Origin: a virus | DNA: 50,095 nucleotides | Direction: 5' to 3' (one strand) | IMG/VR virus record: IMGVR_UViG_3300033149_001537 | Location: 1-50,095 of that record | In this document: in pieces, positions 34,320 through 41,143 of the stretch | How positions within the stretch are numbered: position 1 is the first letter of the stretch | Layout: each line of letters starts with the position of its first letter | The notes under the pieces: model-generated | Seen by the model: the letters and a program-made list of their open reading frames with translations, nothing else | What the model was told of the DNA's origin: nothing | Database searches by the model: none | Program-made: the position numbers and the translations under genes

Positions 34320-34598
34320 ATGGAAACCCACACAGTAGAAGAAGAAAGAGAGCACACTGTTAACAACCTCAAAGAAGCAATGCAAGCGCAGGCGTATGAG
34401 CGGCATGGTTTTAATATTACATGGTTGCCTAAAGCCGGAAGTTGGGAAAATTCTTATACCGAACATGAAGACAAAATTTATTTCTGGTATAACGACACTG
34501 ATGGTGATACCCATGTAATAATGGGACACATTTGTCCTGAGTGTGGATTGTGCCGGACAGAATCAGTTTGCCAGTGCAAAAAGAGTGAATTACTATAA
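34320..34598 (+). CDS. hypothetical protein with C-terminal Cys cluster, 92 aa
   Basis: ATG 34320 follows TCAGGAGAATC. The first 60 residues are polar with a Trp-rich strand (WLPKAGSWENSYTEHE). The end carries CPECGLCRTESVCQCKK, which looks like a small metal site. It lies ahead of the RecB-like nuclease in the same operon. Confidence 0.55.
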   Translation: METHTVEEEREHTVNNLKEAMQAQAYERHGFNITWLPKAGSWENSYTEHEDKIYFWYNDTDGDTHVIMGHICPECGLCRTESVCQCKKSELL

Positions 34599-34613
34599 AC
34601 AAAAGGAGTTTTT

Positions 34614-35549
34614 GTGAAATATACAAATATTCATAATTTGCCAGAATCTATTGCCAGTGCCTTAAGGGGTGATGATTATGATTTGTCTGATTCACCCAAC
34701 AACATTGTATCTGTTACGACGTTAATAGATGCACAACTTCCCAAGATACTCACGAAGAGACATTTTGATGAAATTGAAGTTGATGTATCTGATTCTGTGT
34801 GGAAATTATTTGGCAGTTCAATTCATCACGTTCTTAATATGAGTAATCAAGATAAGTCCGAACAGTTATCTGAGGAGCGGTGGTTCTTGGATGTGCAGAG
34901 CTTAGACGTTTATACTCTGAATATAGGTGAAAAGGTTATCGAGACAAAATGGTATGATTCAGAGAAGTGGTATGTTTCTGGCAAATTTGATAATTACATT
35001 AATGAGTCAATAGAGGATTATAAAGTTACATCAGTGTGGTCATATATATATTCACCAAAAGGAAAGCCAGAACACCATAATCAAATTAATATTAATGCAC
35101 TCGCATTGAAATTGCTTGGGTTTCCGGTAGATAGCGGTAGAATTATCATGATTTTACGGGACTTTATGAATAGCAAAGCCGGACAAGACAATTATCCTCA
35201 AATACCTATACAAACTATTAACATTCCATTAGTTGAAAATGAAAAAATAATTGACTATATCAATGAGCGTATTGGTTTATATAAAGCATGTTTTAAATTA
35301 TCTGACAACGAAATACCCGCATGTTTTCCAGAGGAAAGATGGTATCAAGAAGGGAAAGTTGCTGTAATGAAAGAGGGCCGGAAAAGTGCGGTGAAATTGT
35401 TTGCAGAATCAGAAAGAGAAGATGCAATTAAACATAAAGAATCATGCACGGGCGGTAAATTTTATTTGGAAGATCGCCCAGGTGTAAATCGTAGGTGTGA
35501 AGATTATTGCAGTTGTAATAGTTTTTGTTATTTTTACAAGGGGCTATAA
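34614..35549 (+). CDS. PD-(D/E)XK nuclease, RecB/Cas4-like
   Basis: A 311-aa nuclease from GTG 34614 behind AAAAGGAG. The RecB-type motifs are visible in order: GSSIHH with the leading His near 71, GKFDNY (Asp126), EDYK (Asp135, Lys137) and a Gln at 157 in HHNQIN. The C-terminus has five Cys in CTGG...RCEDYCSCNSFC, compatible with an iron-sulfur cluster like that of Cas4 and AddB-type nucleases, although the N-terminal Cys of Cas4 is missing. It is translationally coupled to the ERF annealing protein, a usual phage recombination pair. Confidence 0.75.
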   Translation: MKYTNIHNLPESIASALRGDDYDLSDSPNNIVSVTTLIDAQLPKILTKRHFDEIEVDVSDSVWKLFGSSIHHVLNMSNQDKSEQLSEERWFLDVQSLDVYTLNIGEKVIETKWYDSEKWYVSGKFDNYINESIEDYKVTSVWSYIYSPKGKPEHHNQININALALKLLGFPVDSGRIIMILRDFMNSKAGQDNYPQIPIQTINIPLVENEKIIDYINERIGLYKACFKLSDNEIPACFPEERWYQEGKVAVMKEGRKSAVKLFAESEREDAIKHKESCTGGKFYLEDRPGVNRRCEDYCSCNSFCYFYKGL

Positions 35550-36130
35550 TGGAAGGGGCGCATAATATAAGCAAAAAGCTAATGACTATACAAAGCAAGC
35601 TGAATGCACCAAAGGGACAACATAATGATTTCGGACACTATGACTATCGGAGCAACGAGGATATTTTAAATGCTCTTAAACCACTCTTACTTGAACAGGA
35701 TACAACTATTGTTCAATCTGATGAAATGATACAATTTGGTGATAGGTATTACATTAAAGCGACATCAACCATTAGCTGCATAAATCAAGGTGGAGACATT
35801 TCAAATACAGCCTATGCCAGAGAATCTGAAACCAAAAAAGGAATGGACGCTGCACAAATAACAGGTAGCGCATCAAGCTATGCAAGAAAATATTCTCTTA
35901 ATGGATTGTTTGCTATTGATGATAGCAGGGATGCAGACACAACAGACAACAGAGAACAAAAGGAAGACGATAAGCCACCAAAAAAAGACATGCCTTGGCT
36001 AAATGAAGAAATGCCAGCATTTGCAAAAGCGAGAGAAGCTATCGGTAAAAACGAAAAAACATTAAGCGATATTCGGAAGGTATATAAAGTAAGTCGTGAT
36101 GTCGCGGAAAAATTGGAGTTGCCATTCTAA
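35549..36130 (+). CDS. ERF family single-strand annealing protein
   Basis: A 193-aa recombinase. ATG 35549 overlaps the nuclease stop, and the upstream ATG at 35525 is rejected. Two ERF hallmarks are seen: GQHNDFGHYDYRSNEDIL near the start, and KGMDAAQITGSASSYARKYS followed by LNGLFAIDD near residues 104-130. The C-terminal tail is acidic and variable, as usual. It would anneal complementary strands generated by the adjacent nuclease. Confidence 0.9.
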   Translation: MEGAHNISKKLMTIQSKLNAPKGQHNDFGHYDYRSNEDILNALKPLLLEQDTTIVQSDEMIQFGDRYYIKATSTISCINQGGDISNTAYARESETKKGMDAAQITGSASSYARKYSLNGLFAIDDSRDADTTDNREQKEDDKPPKKDMPWLNEEMPAFAKAREAIGKNEKTLSDIRKVYKVSRDVAEKLELPF

Positions 36131-36495
36131 TGAGAGCATTACAACTAGAAGTATCTTTTGACCGTTACACAAGCCGCGCTGATGGCTCAATGGGCTTAAC
36201 TTTTACGACCACCCTTGAGGTTAATGGTGATACTGTAAAGGACATACATAGCTTTAAAAAACAAGTGGGGTGGCTGCTGTTTGCTGAAAATGAGATTCAA
36301 GATAGCGATATTCCAAAGGAACCGGCAAGGGGAGAGGGGAAAACACAATCAAAAAGATTGCATGATGTTCTTTTTGTATGGTGGAATACCTTAAAAGAAT
36401 CCGGTGATAATTCAGATGATTTCAATACTTTTTACCGTAATAAAATGGAACAAATAATCGAACACTATAAAACAAAGTTGCCGGAACAAATTTAG
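36130..36495 (+). CDS. hypothetical recombination-module protein, 121 aa
   Basis: A 121-aa protein coupled to ERF by the TAATG overlap. Its N-terminus is beta-rich (RALQLEVSFDRYTSRADG) and the C-terminal half is helical. The position suggests an accessory to the nuclease-ERF pair, for example a single-strand DNA-binding factor. No OB-fold signature can be claimed. Confidence 0.5.
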   Translation: MRALQLEVSFDRYTSRADGSMGLTFTTTLEVNGDTVKDIHSFKKQVGWLLFAENEIQDSDIPKEPARGEGKTQSKRLHDVLFVWWNTLKESGDNSDDFNTFYRNKMEQIIEHYKTKLPEQI

Positions 36496-36496
36496 C

Positions 36497-36718
36497 ATGA
36501 AAACAACAACACAGAGAATCTATGCTGATGATATGGAGTGGGTGCAAAAATGCATGATGAAATTAAATATAAAATCATTTGCAAAATTTATCAGAAGGTT
36601 GAAAAAAGAAGTAAAATTACAACTGCAAAGGGAATTTTACAGTTCTCTCCCCCAGGTAGTAAACGGCAAAATTAAACCATTGAAAAATAAGAAGATAAAG
36701 AAAATGTATACAAAATAG
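36497..36718 (+). CDS. hypothetical basic protein, 73 aa
   Basis: A 73-aa, lysine-rich protein one base after the previous stop. MKTTTQRIYADDMEWVQKC could be a ribbon-helix strand followed by a helix, and the end is very basic (KPLKNKKIKKMYTK). A DNA-binding role is possible. It is the last gene before the cassette array. Confidence 0.5.
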   Translation: MKTTTQRIYADDMEWVQKCMMKLNIKSFAKFIRRLKKEVKLQLQREFYSSLPQVVNGKIKPLKNKKIKKMYTK

Positions 36719-36723
36719 AGGTG

Positions 36724-36815
36724 CAACCTTTGTATAGTTGGGATACAATCCCATCTAAGCTGTGAGTGCGAGATTAATTATAGAATTTTTTAATTTCCTT
36801 TTTAAAGGAGGTCTT
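36724..36815 (+). repeat. leader repeat unit L, copy 1
   Basis: The stretch from 36741 (GGATACAATCCCATCTAAGC, then GAGATTAATTATAGA) recurs with few changes at 40911. CAAC/GTTG at 36724 and 36737 bracket its upstream edge. In both copies it is followed by AAAGGAG and a short membrane-protein gene, so a whole module has been duplicated. Confidence 0.75.
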
Positions 36816-36816
36816 T

Positions 36817-36957
36817 GTGAAAACGTTTTTAGCAGTCTTAATAATTTGGGCGATAATATTTTTCTATCTAGTAGGGGTAAGGGTTGCCAAAGAAAATCCT
36901 GACGCGACATTAAGAGACGTAGTTCATGAAATAATGGATGGGAAATTAAAAAATTAA
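36817..36957 (+). CDS. small membrane protein, 46 aa
   Basis: A 46-aa protein from GTG 36817 after AAAGGAGGTC. Residues 4-22 form one membrane helix (FLAVLIIWAIIFFYLVGV); the rest is charged. It is the first cassette in the array at 36.7-41 kb. Its counterpart in the duplicated module (40979) is a different membrane protein. Confidence 0.6.
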   Translation: MKTFLAVLIIWAIIFFYLVGVRVAKENPDATLRDVVHEIMDGKLKN

Positions 36958-37021
36958 GATAATGGAACGCACAATGATTAGTATACAGATGGGAACGTGT
37001 ACTGAAGTACACTTGGTATCC

Positions 37022-37141
37022 CAACGGGGTTGCATTAAATCGAATGTTGATGAACGCTTAGCTGGGACAATACCCAACATTCGCAGCCAGAAATGTCAGA
37101 GGGAAATCACCTCTGCCACATCTGGCAATGCAACCCCGTTG
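37022..37141 (+). repeat. 120-nt Y-shaped inverted-repeat element, type A
   Basis: CAACGGGGTTGCATT (37022-37036) and its exact complement (37127-37141) form a 15-bp stem. Inside are two arms: CGAATGTTG 37041-37049 with CAACATTCG 37075-37083, and GCCAGA 37086-37091 with TCTGGC 37121-37126, the latter holding CAGAGG with CCTCTG. The second arm abuts the outer stem. It is exactly 120 nt, as are the two type C elements. It lies just upstream of the ribosome binding site of the next gene. Confidence 0.85.
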
Positions 37142-37178
37142 TGTCAAAATTTTTAACTCTTTTAAATTGGAGTTGCTC

Positions 37179-37457
37179 ATGGACGCATTAAAAGCATTTA
37201 GTATAATTTCGGGTATGATGGATGAGTATGGTGTAGAGGCTGTTGAAGTTGGCGGTAATGGTAATATGGTGGAGGTCAGCGATATGCTAGAATCCATTCG
37301 CAAAGAATTAGAGGAGTCGTTAAAACCTTCGCACAACAAACAAAGTTTACAATTGCTTTCCGATATAAGTCGGTTTCGCCGTTCTCATCATATAGTTGGT
37401 ATCGGTGTGCATGCTGATGAAGTAAATGGTATCTTGGATAAAATAGCGCAACAATAA
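37179..37457 (+). CDS. hypothetical protein, 92 aa
   Basis: A 92-aa protein from ATG 37179 behind TTGGAG. It is an acidic, helical protein with a His-rich segment (RRSHHIVGIGVHAD). It contains HNKQSLQLLS, encoded by a sequence related to the ACAACAAACAAAG repeat seen in two other cassette genes. The family is unknown. Confidence 0.6.
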   Translation: MDALKAFSIISGMMDEYGVEAVEVGGNGNMVEVSDMLESIRKELEESLKPSHNKQSLQLLSDISRFRRSHHIVGIGVHADEVNGILDKIAQQ

Positions 37458-37523
37458 CCGTTTGTCATACGTTGTAAGAAATCGCGCTCTGTTGAGAGTG
37501 AGAATATTATAGGAGGAAACACA

Positions 37524-37709
37524 GTGAGAATTGTTAGATGTAGCGGGGCCCATATCTGTAAAGTATATGATTGTACACATTATAGAAACCACCAATGGAT
37601 GAAGTTTGGCAATGGTTTAAGTTGTTCTAATTGGGCTCGTTGCAGCTCATATAGAAAATGTAAAGTTAGATGTGTTTCCTCTAAAGAAAAGGTAGCTCAC
37701 CGTGAATAG
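37524..37709 (+). CDS. Cys-rich small protein, 61 aa
   Basis: A 61-aa basic protein with eight Cys (CSGAHIC, YDC, SCS, ARCSS, KC, RC), possibly a metal-binding peptide. GTG 37524 follows TATTATAGGAGGAAAC. Its last bases (TCACCGTGAATAGCGTA across the stop) recur at the end of the 39403 gene. Confidence 0.55.
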   Translation: MRIVRCSGAHICKVYDCTHYRNHQWMKFGNGLSCSNWARCSSYRKCKVRCVSSKEKVAHRE

Positions 37710-37733
37710 CGTACATAGCGCCGTTCATTTTCA

Positions 37734-37868
37734 TTCACTGATTTCTTACAATGCGTTCACATCATTTCGAGTCGTGAATGTCCACAGAGCGGGACATCTC
37801 ACAACTCTCACAGGCTATCATTTTCAGGAAGAAACCCTGAAAACGACAGCCAATGTGAACGCATTGTG
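37734..37868 (+). repeat. 120-nt Y-shaped element, type C, copy 1
   Basis: The core 37748-37867 has a perfect 15-bp outer stem, ACAATGCGTTCACAT with ATGTGAACGCATTGT. Arm 1 pairs GTGA-ATGTCC (37774-37783) with GGACAT and TCAC (37792-37802). Arm 2 pairs GGCT and TTTTCAGG (37813-37828) with CCTGAAAA and AGCC (37836-37851). A near-identical copy is at 39666-39800; the differences fall in the arm 2 loop. A sequence open in one frame (37702-37896) across it is not a gene. Confidence 0.9.
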
Positions 37869-37916
37869 TAAAAATTATTGCTCTTTTATTTTATAAATCG
37901 TTCACTGGAGGTAATT

Positions 37917-38057
37917 ATGTATTGCAAACATAAGGTGTCTGGCGTATCAGGCGAAATGTTAGTGTGTGTCAATACTCTTCTGTTTCGTTATTATGCAAAT
38001 GGGTATCAAATTGTTGAGTTACCTAAATCTGATTTGGATGAATTTGAAGAATTATAA
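37917..38057 (+). CDS. hypothetical protein, 46 aa
   Basis: A 46-aa protein from ATG 37917 after CACTGGAGGTAATT, the same CACTGGAGGT as at 38430. It is acidic at the end (DLDEFEEL), with two Cys. It has no recognised family. It lies between two structured elements. Confidence 0.5.
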   Translation: MYCKHKVSGVSGEMLVCVNTLLFRYYANGYQIVELPKSDLDEFEEL

Positions 38058-38450
38058 TCCGTTCACTTAACACTACGGAGTCGCAAGAATCATCACACAA
38101 CACAGAAAGGTTGCCATTGCGGGGGCTATCGGATGTCACGCTTGGTAGGCGGTCAAGGACATGCAGCGATATCGAGTGCCGGTAGTCGCCCACAACAGCA
38201 ACCATTTCTGGAACGTTGTGAACAATAGGAGACTGCTTTTTTATTATAGGTTTTCATGTTTCCATTTGGCTGATGGGGAATGGCACCGATGGTTTACCTG
38301 ATAGCTAGGGTTAAACATGCTGTAAAAAAACCATTTGTAATATTGAGGCAGTCTCCTACAATTCACAACAAACAAAGGTTCTAATCTTGCAGACTAAAAC
38401 CGTTTGTCAACGTTGTCAACAATAAATTTTTCACTGGAGGTTATAGCGCT
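38058..38450 (+). other. gene-free stretch with two long hairpin elements
   Basis: No gene is visible here. Element D1 (38096-38220) has an outer stem CACAAC...GTTGTG extended by CAGAAA/TTTCTG and GGTTGC/GCAACC, with inner arms ATGTC/GACAT and a palindromic CGATATCG. Element D2 (38217-38367) overlaps it by four bases: TTGTGAA/TTCACAA, then TAGGAGACTGC/GCAGTCTCCTA, then GGTTTT/AAAACC and CATGTTT/AAACATG, a single long hairpin. The right edge ends in AACGTTGTCAACAAT, like other linkers in the array. Confidence 0.75.
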
Positions 38451-38669
38451 ATGAATAAAGAAGATGTTTTATTATTAGTTGATTCTATCATGCACAAACA
38501 TGCGTCTGCTTATCGAAACGAGGCGCGCGAAATGGTTGAATCAAAATTTTCAATTGACAACAAACAAAGTGAATCATTGCTTTGTGGGGTCAGCGGTTGT
38601 GGTGCCCCGTTAGTTGGTGGGTATTGTCAAAAACACCTTGATTCAATCCATCAAAAATTATGTCGGTAG
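38451..38669 (+). CDS. small Cys-containing protein, 72 aa
   Basis: A 72-aa protein from ATG 38451 behind CACTGGAGG. The N-terminus is helical, and the C-terminus has CGVSGCGAPLVGGYCQKH, a possible zinc site. Residues near 36-45 (DNKQSESLLC) are encoded by 30 bases identical to part of the 39026 gene, although the proteins otherwise differ. Confidence 0.55.
   Translation: MNKEDVLLLVDSIMHKHASAYRNEAREMVESKFSIDNKQSESLLCGVSGCGAPLVGGYCQKHLDSIHQKLCR
38556..38585 (+). repeat. 30-bp in-gene direct repeat, copy 1
   Basis: Thirty bases starting GACAACAAACAAAG are identical to 39194-39223. Partial versions (ACAACAAACAAAG) occur near 37334 and 38363. In both full copies it is inside a gene and in the same reading frame, giving DNKQSESLLC. 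Confidence 0.9.
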
Positions 38670-38752
38670 TAGCGCAACGATACACATTTGTCAACGTAGT
38701 CCGGCAATCACGCGGTCAGGTTAAGCCGCGTACGAATTATAGGAGAATTGCT

Positions 38753-38926
38753 ATGAAGCGTGAATTAAGAGGAGTACAGGTAACATGTAAAGCTGGTGTT
38801 TATTATTTGCATGAGATAGAATCTATAACAATTGATTGTCACTTAGGTAGTTTGATATTAACCAAAGATGAATTGTTAAACTATCTTGAAAATCGCAATT
38901 CTCAAGAGGTAGAGCCCCGTGATTAG
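38753..38926 (+). CDS. hypothetical protein, 57 aa
   Basis: A 57-aa protein from ATG 38753 behind TTATAGGAGAATT. It is a compact strand-helix sequence (VQVTCKAGVYYLHEIESIT, then a basic-acidic helix). The upstream frame to 38660 overlaps the previous gene and the linker hairpin and is not counted. The family is unknown. Confidence 0.55.
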   Translation: MKRELRGVQVTCKAGVYYLHEIESITIDCHLGSLILTKDELLNYLENRNSQEVEPRD

Positions 38927-38941
38927 AATACAGAGCGCCGT

Positions 38942-38982
38942 TCATTACCATTCACTGATTTCTTACAATGTGAACGCATTGT
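38942..38982 (+). repeat. 'empty' type C site lacking the arms
   Basis: The flank from about 38939 to 38970 matches the left flank of type C copy 1 (CGCCGTTCATT, then CATTCACTGATTTCTTACAATG), but the 102-nt arm region is absent. ACAATG 38965-38970 is joined to TGAACGCATTGT directly, leaving a simple 6-bp hairpin. The absent segment is flanked in the full copy by CAATG direct repeats. Confidence 0.8.
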
Positions 38983-39025
38983 CGAAAATATCGGCTGAAC
39001 CATATTATAAAAGGAGCTTAACGTT

Positions 39026-39307
39026 ATGAGATATAAATGTAATTATTGTAACAATGAGCCATGTTATTTTGATAGTTCCACGCCAGACAATCTTAAACCG
39101 GGGCTGTGTCCAATAGTTAAACAGGATGGCGAAACCTTTGATGGTGTTGATTGGCAACCAGCTCCTTTAAAAGCGGAATCAGCCGAGAAATCCGACAACA
39201 AACAAAGTGAATCATTGCTTTGTCCGGAATGTAATAGTGATGATATTGCTGATCAACCAAATAAACGAAATCATTGTCGTAGTTGTGGTAATTGGTGGAA
39301 ACAATAG
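39026..39307 (+). CDS. zinc-ribbon-type protein, 93 aa
   Basis: A 93-aa protein from ATG 39026 behind AAAAGGAGC. It has two Cys groups: an N-terminal CNYCNNEPC, and a C-terminal CPEC...CRSC that looks like a full zinc ribbon. Between them it carries the DNKQSESLLC segment shared with the 38451 gene at DNA level. A nucleic-acid-binding function is likely but not specific. Confidence 0.6.
   Translation: MRYKCNYCNNEPCYFDSSTPDNLKPGLCPIVKQDGETFDGVDWQPAPLKAESAEKSDNKQSESLLCPECNSDDIADQPNKRNHCRSCGNWWKQ
39194..39223 (+). repeat. 30-bp in-gene direct repeat, copy 2
   Basis: Identical to 38556-38585. A second shared stretch of 21 bases (AGCGCAACGATACACATTTG and one more T) follows the stop codons of both genes, at 38671-38691 and 39306-39326. 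The two cassettes therefore share a module boundary on both sides of the variable region. Confidence 0.9.
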
Positions 39308-39402
39308 CGCAACGATACACATTTGTAAACGTTGTCTCAAATGCCCAACACTTGGGAGTGACATTATTATAGGCTCGGCTTAACATTAACAAAGGAATAA
39401 AA

Positions 39403-39639
39403 ATGTTTTCAGTTGCCCAGAAAAAACAGATTGCTGAAGCAGTCGAAAAAACACTTCTCAGTTTTAACCATCCTGAGATGCCAACCGAACGCCCATTTTT
39501 TAAATTGCATGTCACTGGAAACAATACTATGTCATGGGCTGATATCGAACCAAATTGGACATACGAAAATCGTGAACCGGGAGTTAATCCATTTAATGAA
39601 GCAGTCGCCGAGCAGATGAATGAAGGTCACCGTGAATAG
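39403..39639 (+). CDS. hypothetical protein, 78 aa
   Basis: A 78-aa protein from ATG 39403 behind AAAGGAATA. It has a helical start (AQKKQIAEAVEKTLLSF) and a Trp-rich second half. Its end shares TCACCGTGAATAGCGTA with the 37524 gene. The +1 frame (39413-39619) is a shadow. The function is unknown. Confidence 0.6.
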   Translation: MFSVAQKKQIAEAVEKTLLSFNHPEMPTERPFFKLHVTGNNTMSWADIEPNWTYENREPGVNPFNEAVAEQMNEGHRE

Positions 39640-39665
39640 CGTAAGTGTTGGAGTGTTCACATCCG

Positions 39666-39800
39666 TTCACTGATTTCTTACAATGCGTTCACATCATTTC
39701 GAGTCGTGAATGTCCACAGAGCGGGACATCTCACAACTCTCACAGGCTATCATTTTCAGGAAAGTACCCTGAAAACGACAGCCAATGTGAACGCATTGTA
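39666..39800 (+). repeat. 120-nt Y-shaped element, type C, copy 2
   Basis: The core 39680-39799 repeats the 37748-37867 element almost exactly: the same 15-bp outer stem and both arms. The only internal difference I see is in the loop of arm 2 (AAAGTA in place of AAGAAA). Paired bases are kept and a loop has changed, consistent with selection for structure. It precedes the MazG-like gene. Confidence 0.9.
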
Positions 39801-39837
39801 AGAAATATTCACTTTTGAGAATTATAGGAGGGTTTTA

Positions 39838-40119
39838 ATGGCTAAAAAACAACGTTACTGTGTTCAACAATTTGCTGATGCGATGGAAAGACAACTTGCA
39901 GCAAACGATTATAAAGGTGGGTGGCTTGATGAAGAGGATGATTTTCTTTGGTCAAAATTATTAGAGGAAATTAGCGAGTTTCGGCAGGTCTGTGATGGTA
40001 AAAATACACCTCAAAGGGAACGCCGAATTTTAAAGGAAGCCGCTGATGCCGCTAACATTATTATGATGATAGCAGACAATCAGACATGGAGGGGAAACCC
40101 TCTATCAGAGGAAGCGTGA
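39838..40119 (+). CDS. MazG-like nucleotide pyrophosphohydrolase
   Basis: A 93-aa all-helical protein from ATG 39838 behind TTATAGGAGGG. KLLEEISEFRQV gives the E-E-x-x-E metal site (Glu43, Glu44, Glu47), and LKEAADAANIIMMIAD gives the following E-x-x-D (Glu67, Asp70). These are the two acidic clusters of MazG/dUTPase-like NTP pyrophosphatases, which clear ppGpp or odd nucleotides during infection. It is about the length of single-domain members. Confidence 0.65.
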   Translation: MAKKQRYCVQQFADAMERQLAANDYKGGWLDEEDDFLWSKLLEEISEFRQVCDGKNTPQRERRILKEAADAANIIMMIADNQTWRGNPLSEEA

Positions 40120-40129
40120 ATACATCTTA

Positions 40130-40185
40130 CAACGCGCAAAGGCAAAAATTGATGGAGCCAACTTCTGCCCTTTGCGAACACGTTG
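40130..40185 (+). repeat. 56-nt linker hairpin
   Basis: CAACG 40130-40134 pairs with CGTTG 40181-40185. Inside, CGCAAAGG pairs with CCTTTGCG with one bulge. This shorter version has the same ends as the longer array elements, and the common GTTG(G/T)...AAAT follows. It separates the MazG-like gene from the next. Confidence 0.75.
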
Positions 40186-40227
40186 GGAGAAATTCCGTTT
40201 ATGAACGATTATTATAAGGAGGTCTAA

Positions 40228-40548
40228 GTGAAATCAGTTGAAGCGCGGTATATGAATGATGCAGAGTTTCATGCATTAGTTGACATGATGGTTAAAATGA
40301 TATTTGATTATCAATATACTCCATCGGAAATGCGAGAGGCTGCGATGTTTGCCTGTGTAAAAGCCGAGATGATCCGACCTCCTGAATCTATGGTAGCATT
40401 GCGCTCCACAACTCCTAACACGACAAAGGCTACAATTGCAGTAAGTAAAGAACAGGCTATCAATTTTGCAACATGGTGGTATGGCCCGGAACAAAAGGGT
40501 AAAAATACCGCAGAGGGGTTTGATATCTGGTGGGCGCAACAGCACTAA
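40228..40548 (+). CDS. hypothetical protein, 106 aa
   Basis: A 106-aa protein from GTG 40228 behind TTATAAGGAGG. It is helical, with an aromatic-rich C-terminus (FATWWYGPEQKGKNTAEGFD, then WWAQQH). It is one of the larger cassettes. The family is not recognised. Confidence 0.6.
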   Translation: MKSVEARYMNDAEFHALVDMMVKMIFDYQYTPSEMREAAMFACVKAEMIRPPESMVALRSTTPNTTKATIAVSKEQAINFATWWYGPEQKGKNTAEGFDIWWAQQH

Positions 40549-40605
40549 TTTGCCGAACGTTGTCGAAAACTCCATCATTAAAACAATTATTATGAGGAGG
40601 CATTA

Positions 40606-40893
40606 ATGTCAATATGGGAATATTTGCGAATGCGGATACAGTCAGCGGAGTCTATTCTTGCCTCTGAAGAGTTGGCGGGGAATGTTCCGAAAGCGATGGC
40701 TGAGAAAGCCGCAATAGCTGAGTTGCGAGGGGTTGAGGATTTTTTAAACAATGCCTCCAAAAGCTCTGAGGTTCCAATACCGTGTGATAATATGAGTTGT
40801 GATAATTACTGTGACGATTTTGGAAACAACAATTGTGATAATAAAGATTTGTCTGATATCAGACGGTGTATAAATTATAGTCCGGAACGATAA
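40606..40893 (+). CDS. hypothetical Cys/Asn-rich protein, 95 aa
   Basis: A 95-aa protein from ATG 40606 behind TATGAGGAGG. The first 55 residues are helical, and the C-terminal part is rich in Cys, Asp and Asn (CDNMSCDNYCDDFGNNNCDN), which could bind a metal. No family is recognised. Confidence 0.55.
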   Translation: MSIWEYLRMRIQSAESILASEELAGNVPKAMAEKAAIAELRGVEDFLNNASKSSEVPIPCDNMSCDNYCDDFGNNNCDNKDLSDIRRCINYSPER

Positions 40894-40910
40894 CCGTTTC
40901 TGGAACGTTG

Positions 40911-40977
40911 GAATACAATCCCATCTAAGCTTTGAGCGCGAGATTAATTATAGATTTTTAATTTCAAAGGAGAATAA
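40911..40977 (+). repeat. leader repeat unit L, copy 2
   Basis: Near-copy of 36741-36813, starting GAATACAATCCCATCTAAGC and running through GAGATTAATTATAGA to a ribosome binding site. It begins just after GAACGTTG, the common right edge of the array linkers. It marks the right end of the cassette array. Confidence 0.75.
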
Positions 40978-40978
40978 C

Positions 40979-41143
40979 GTGGAGGCAATACAGATAGTGT
41001 GGGGAATTTCTACTATAGCATGGTTGGGAGTTTATATTATAAACAAATTTCAAAATCACGAATATTTTATAATGGCCCTATGTTCGTTAATCCTAATGAT
41101 ATTGAATGAAATTAAAAACAAAATAGGAACGCACAATGAATAG
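40979..41143 (+). CDS. small membrane protein, 54 aa
   Basis: A 54-aa protein from GTG 40979 after AAAGGAGAATAAC, with two hydrophobic segments (about 4-21 and 31-43). It occupies the same place in the second L module as the 36817 gene does in the first, but the sequence is different. Its stop overlaps the VRR-NUC start region (GGAACGCACAATGA, also present at 36966). Confidence 0.55.
   Translation: MEAIQIVWGISTIAWLGVYIINKFQNHEYFIMALCSLILMILNEIKNKIGTHNE

Noticed and set aside
36962-37156. 64-aa rightward frame across the type A element
   Set aside because: It is only a translation of the inverted repeats; its start resembles that of the VRR-NUC gene and looks like a remnant.
37702-37896. 64-aa rightward frame across type C copy 1
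   Set aside because: The frame spans the palindromic element and is not preserved as a start-to-stop gene at the second copy (39666-39800).
36720-41135. CRISPR array
   Set aside because: The repeats here are long, vary in length and separate coding genes; there is no regular repeat-spacer spacing and there are no cas genes. The 5.5-kb tract also lacks identical repeats with unique spacers.
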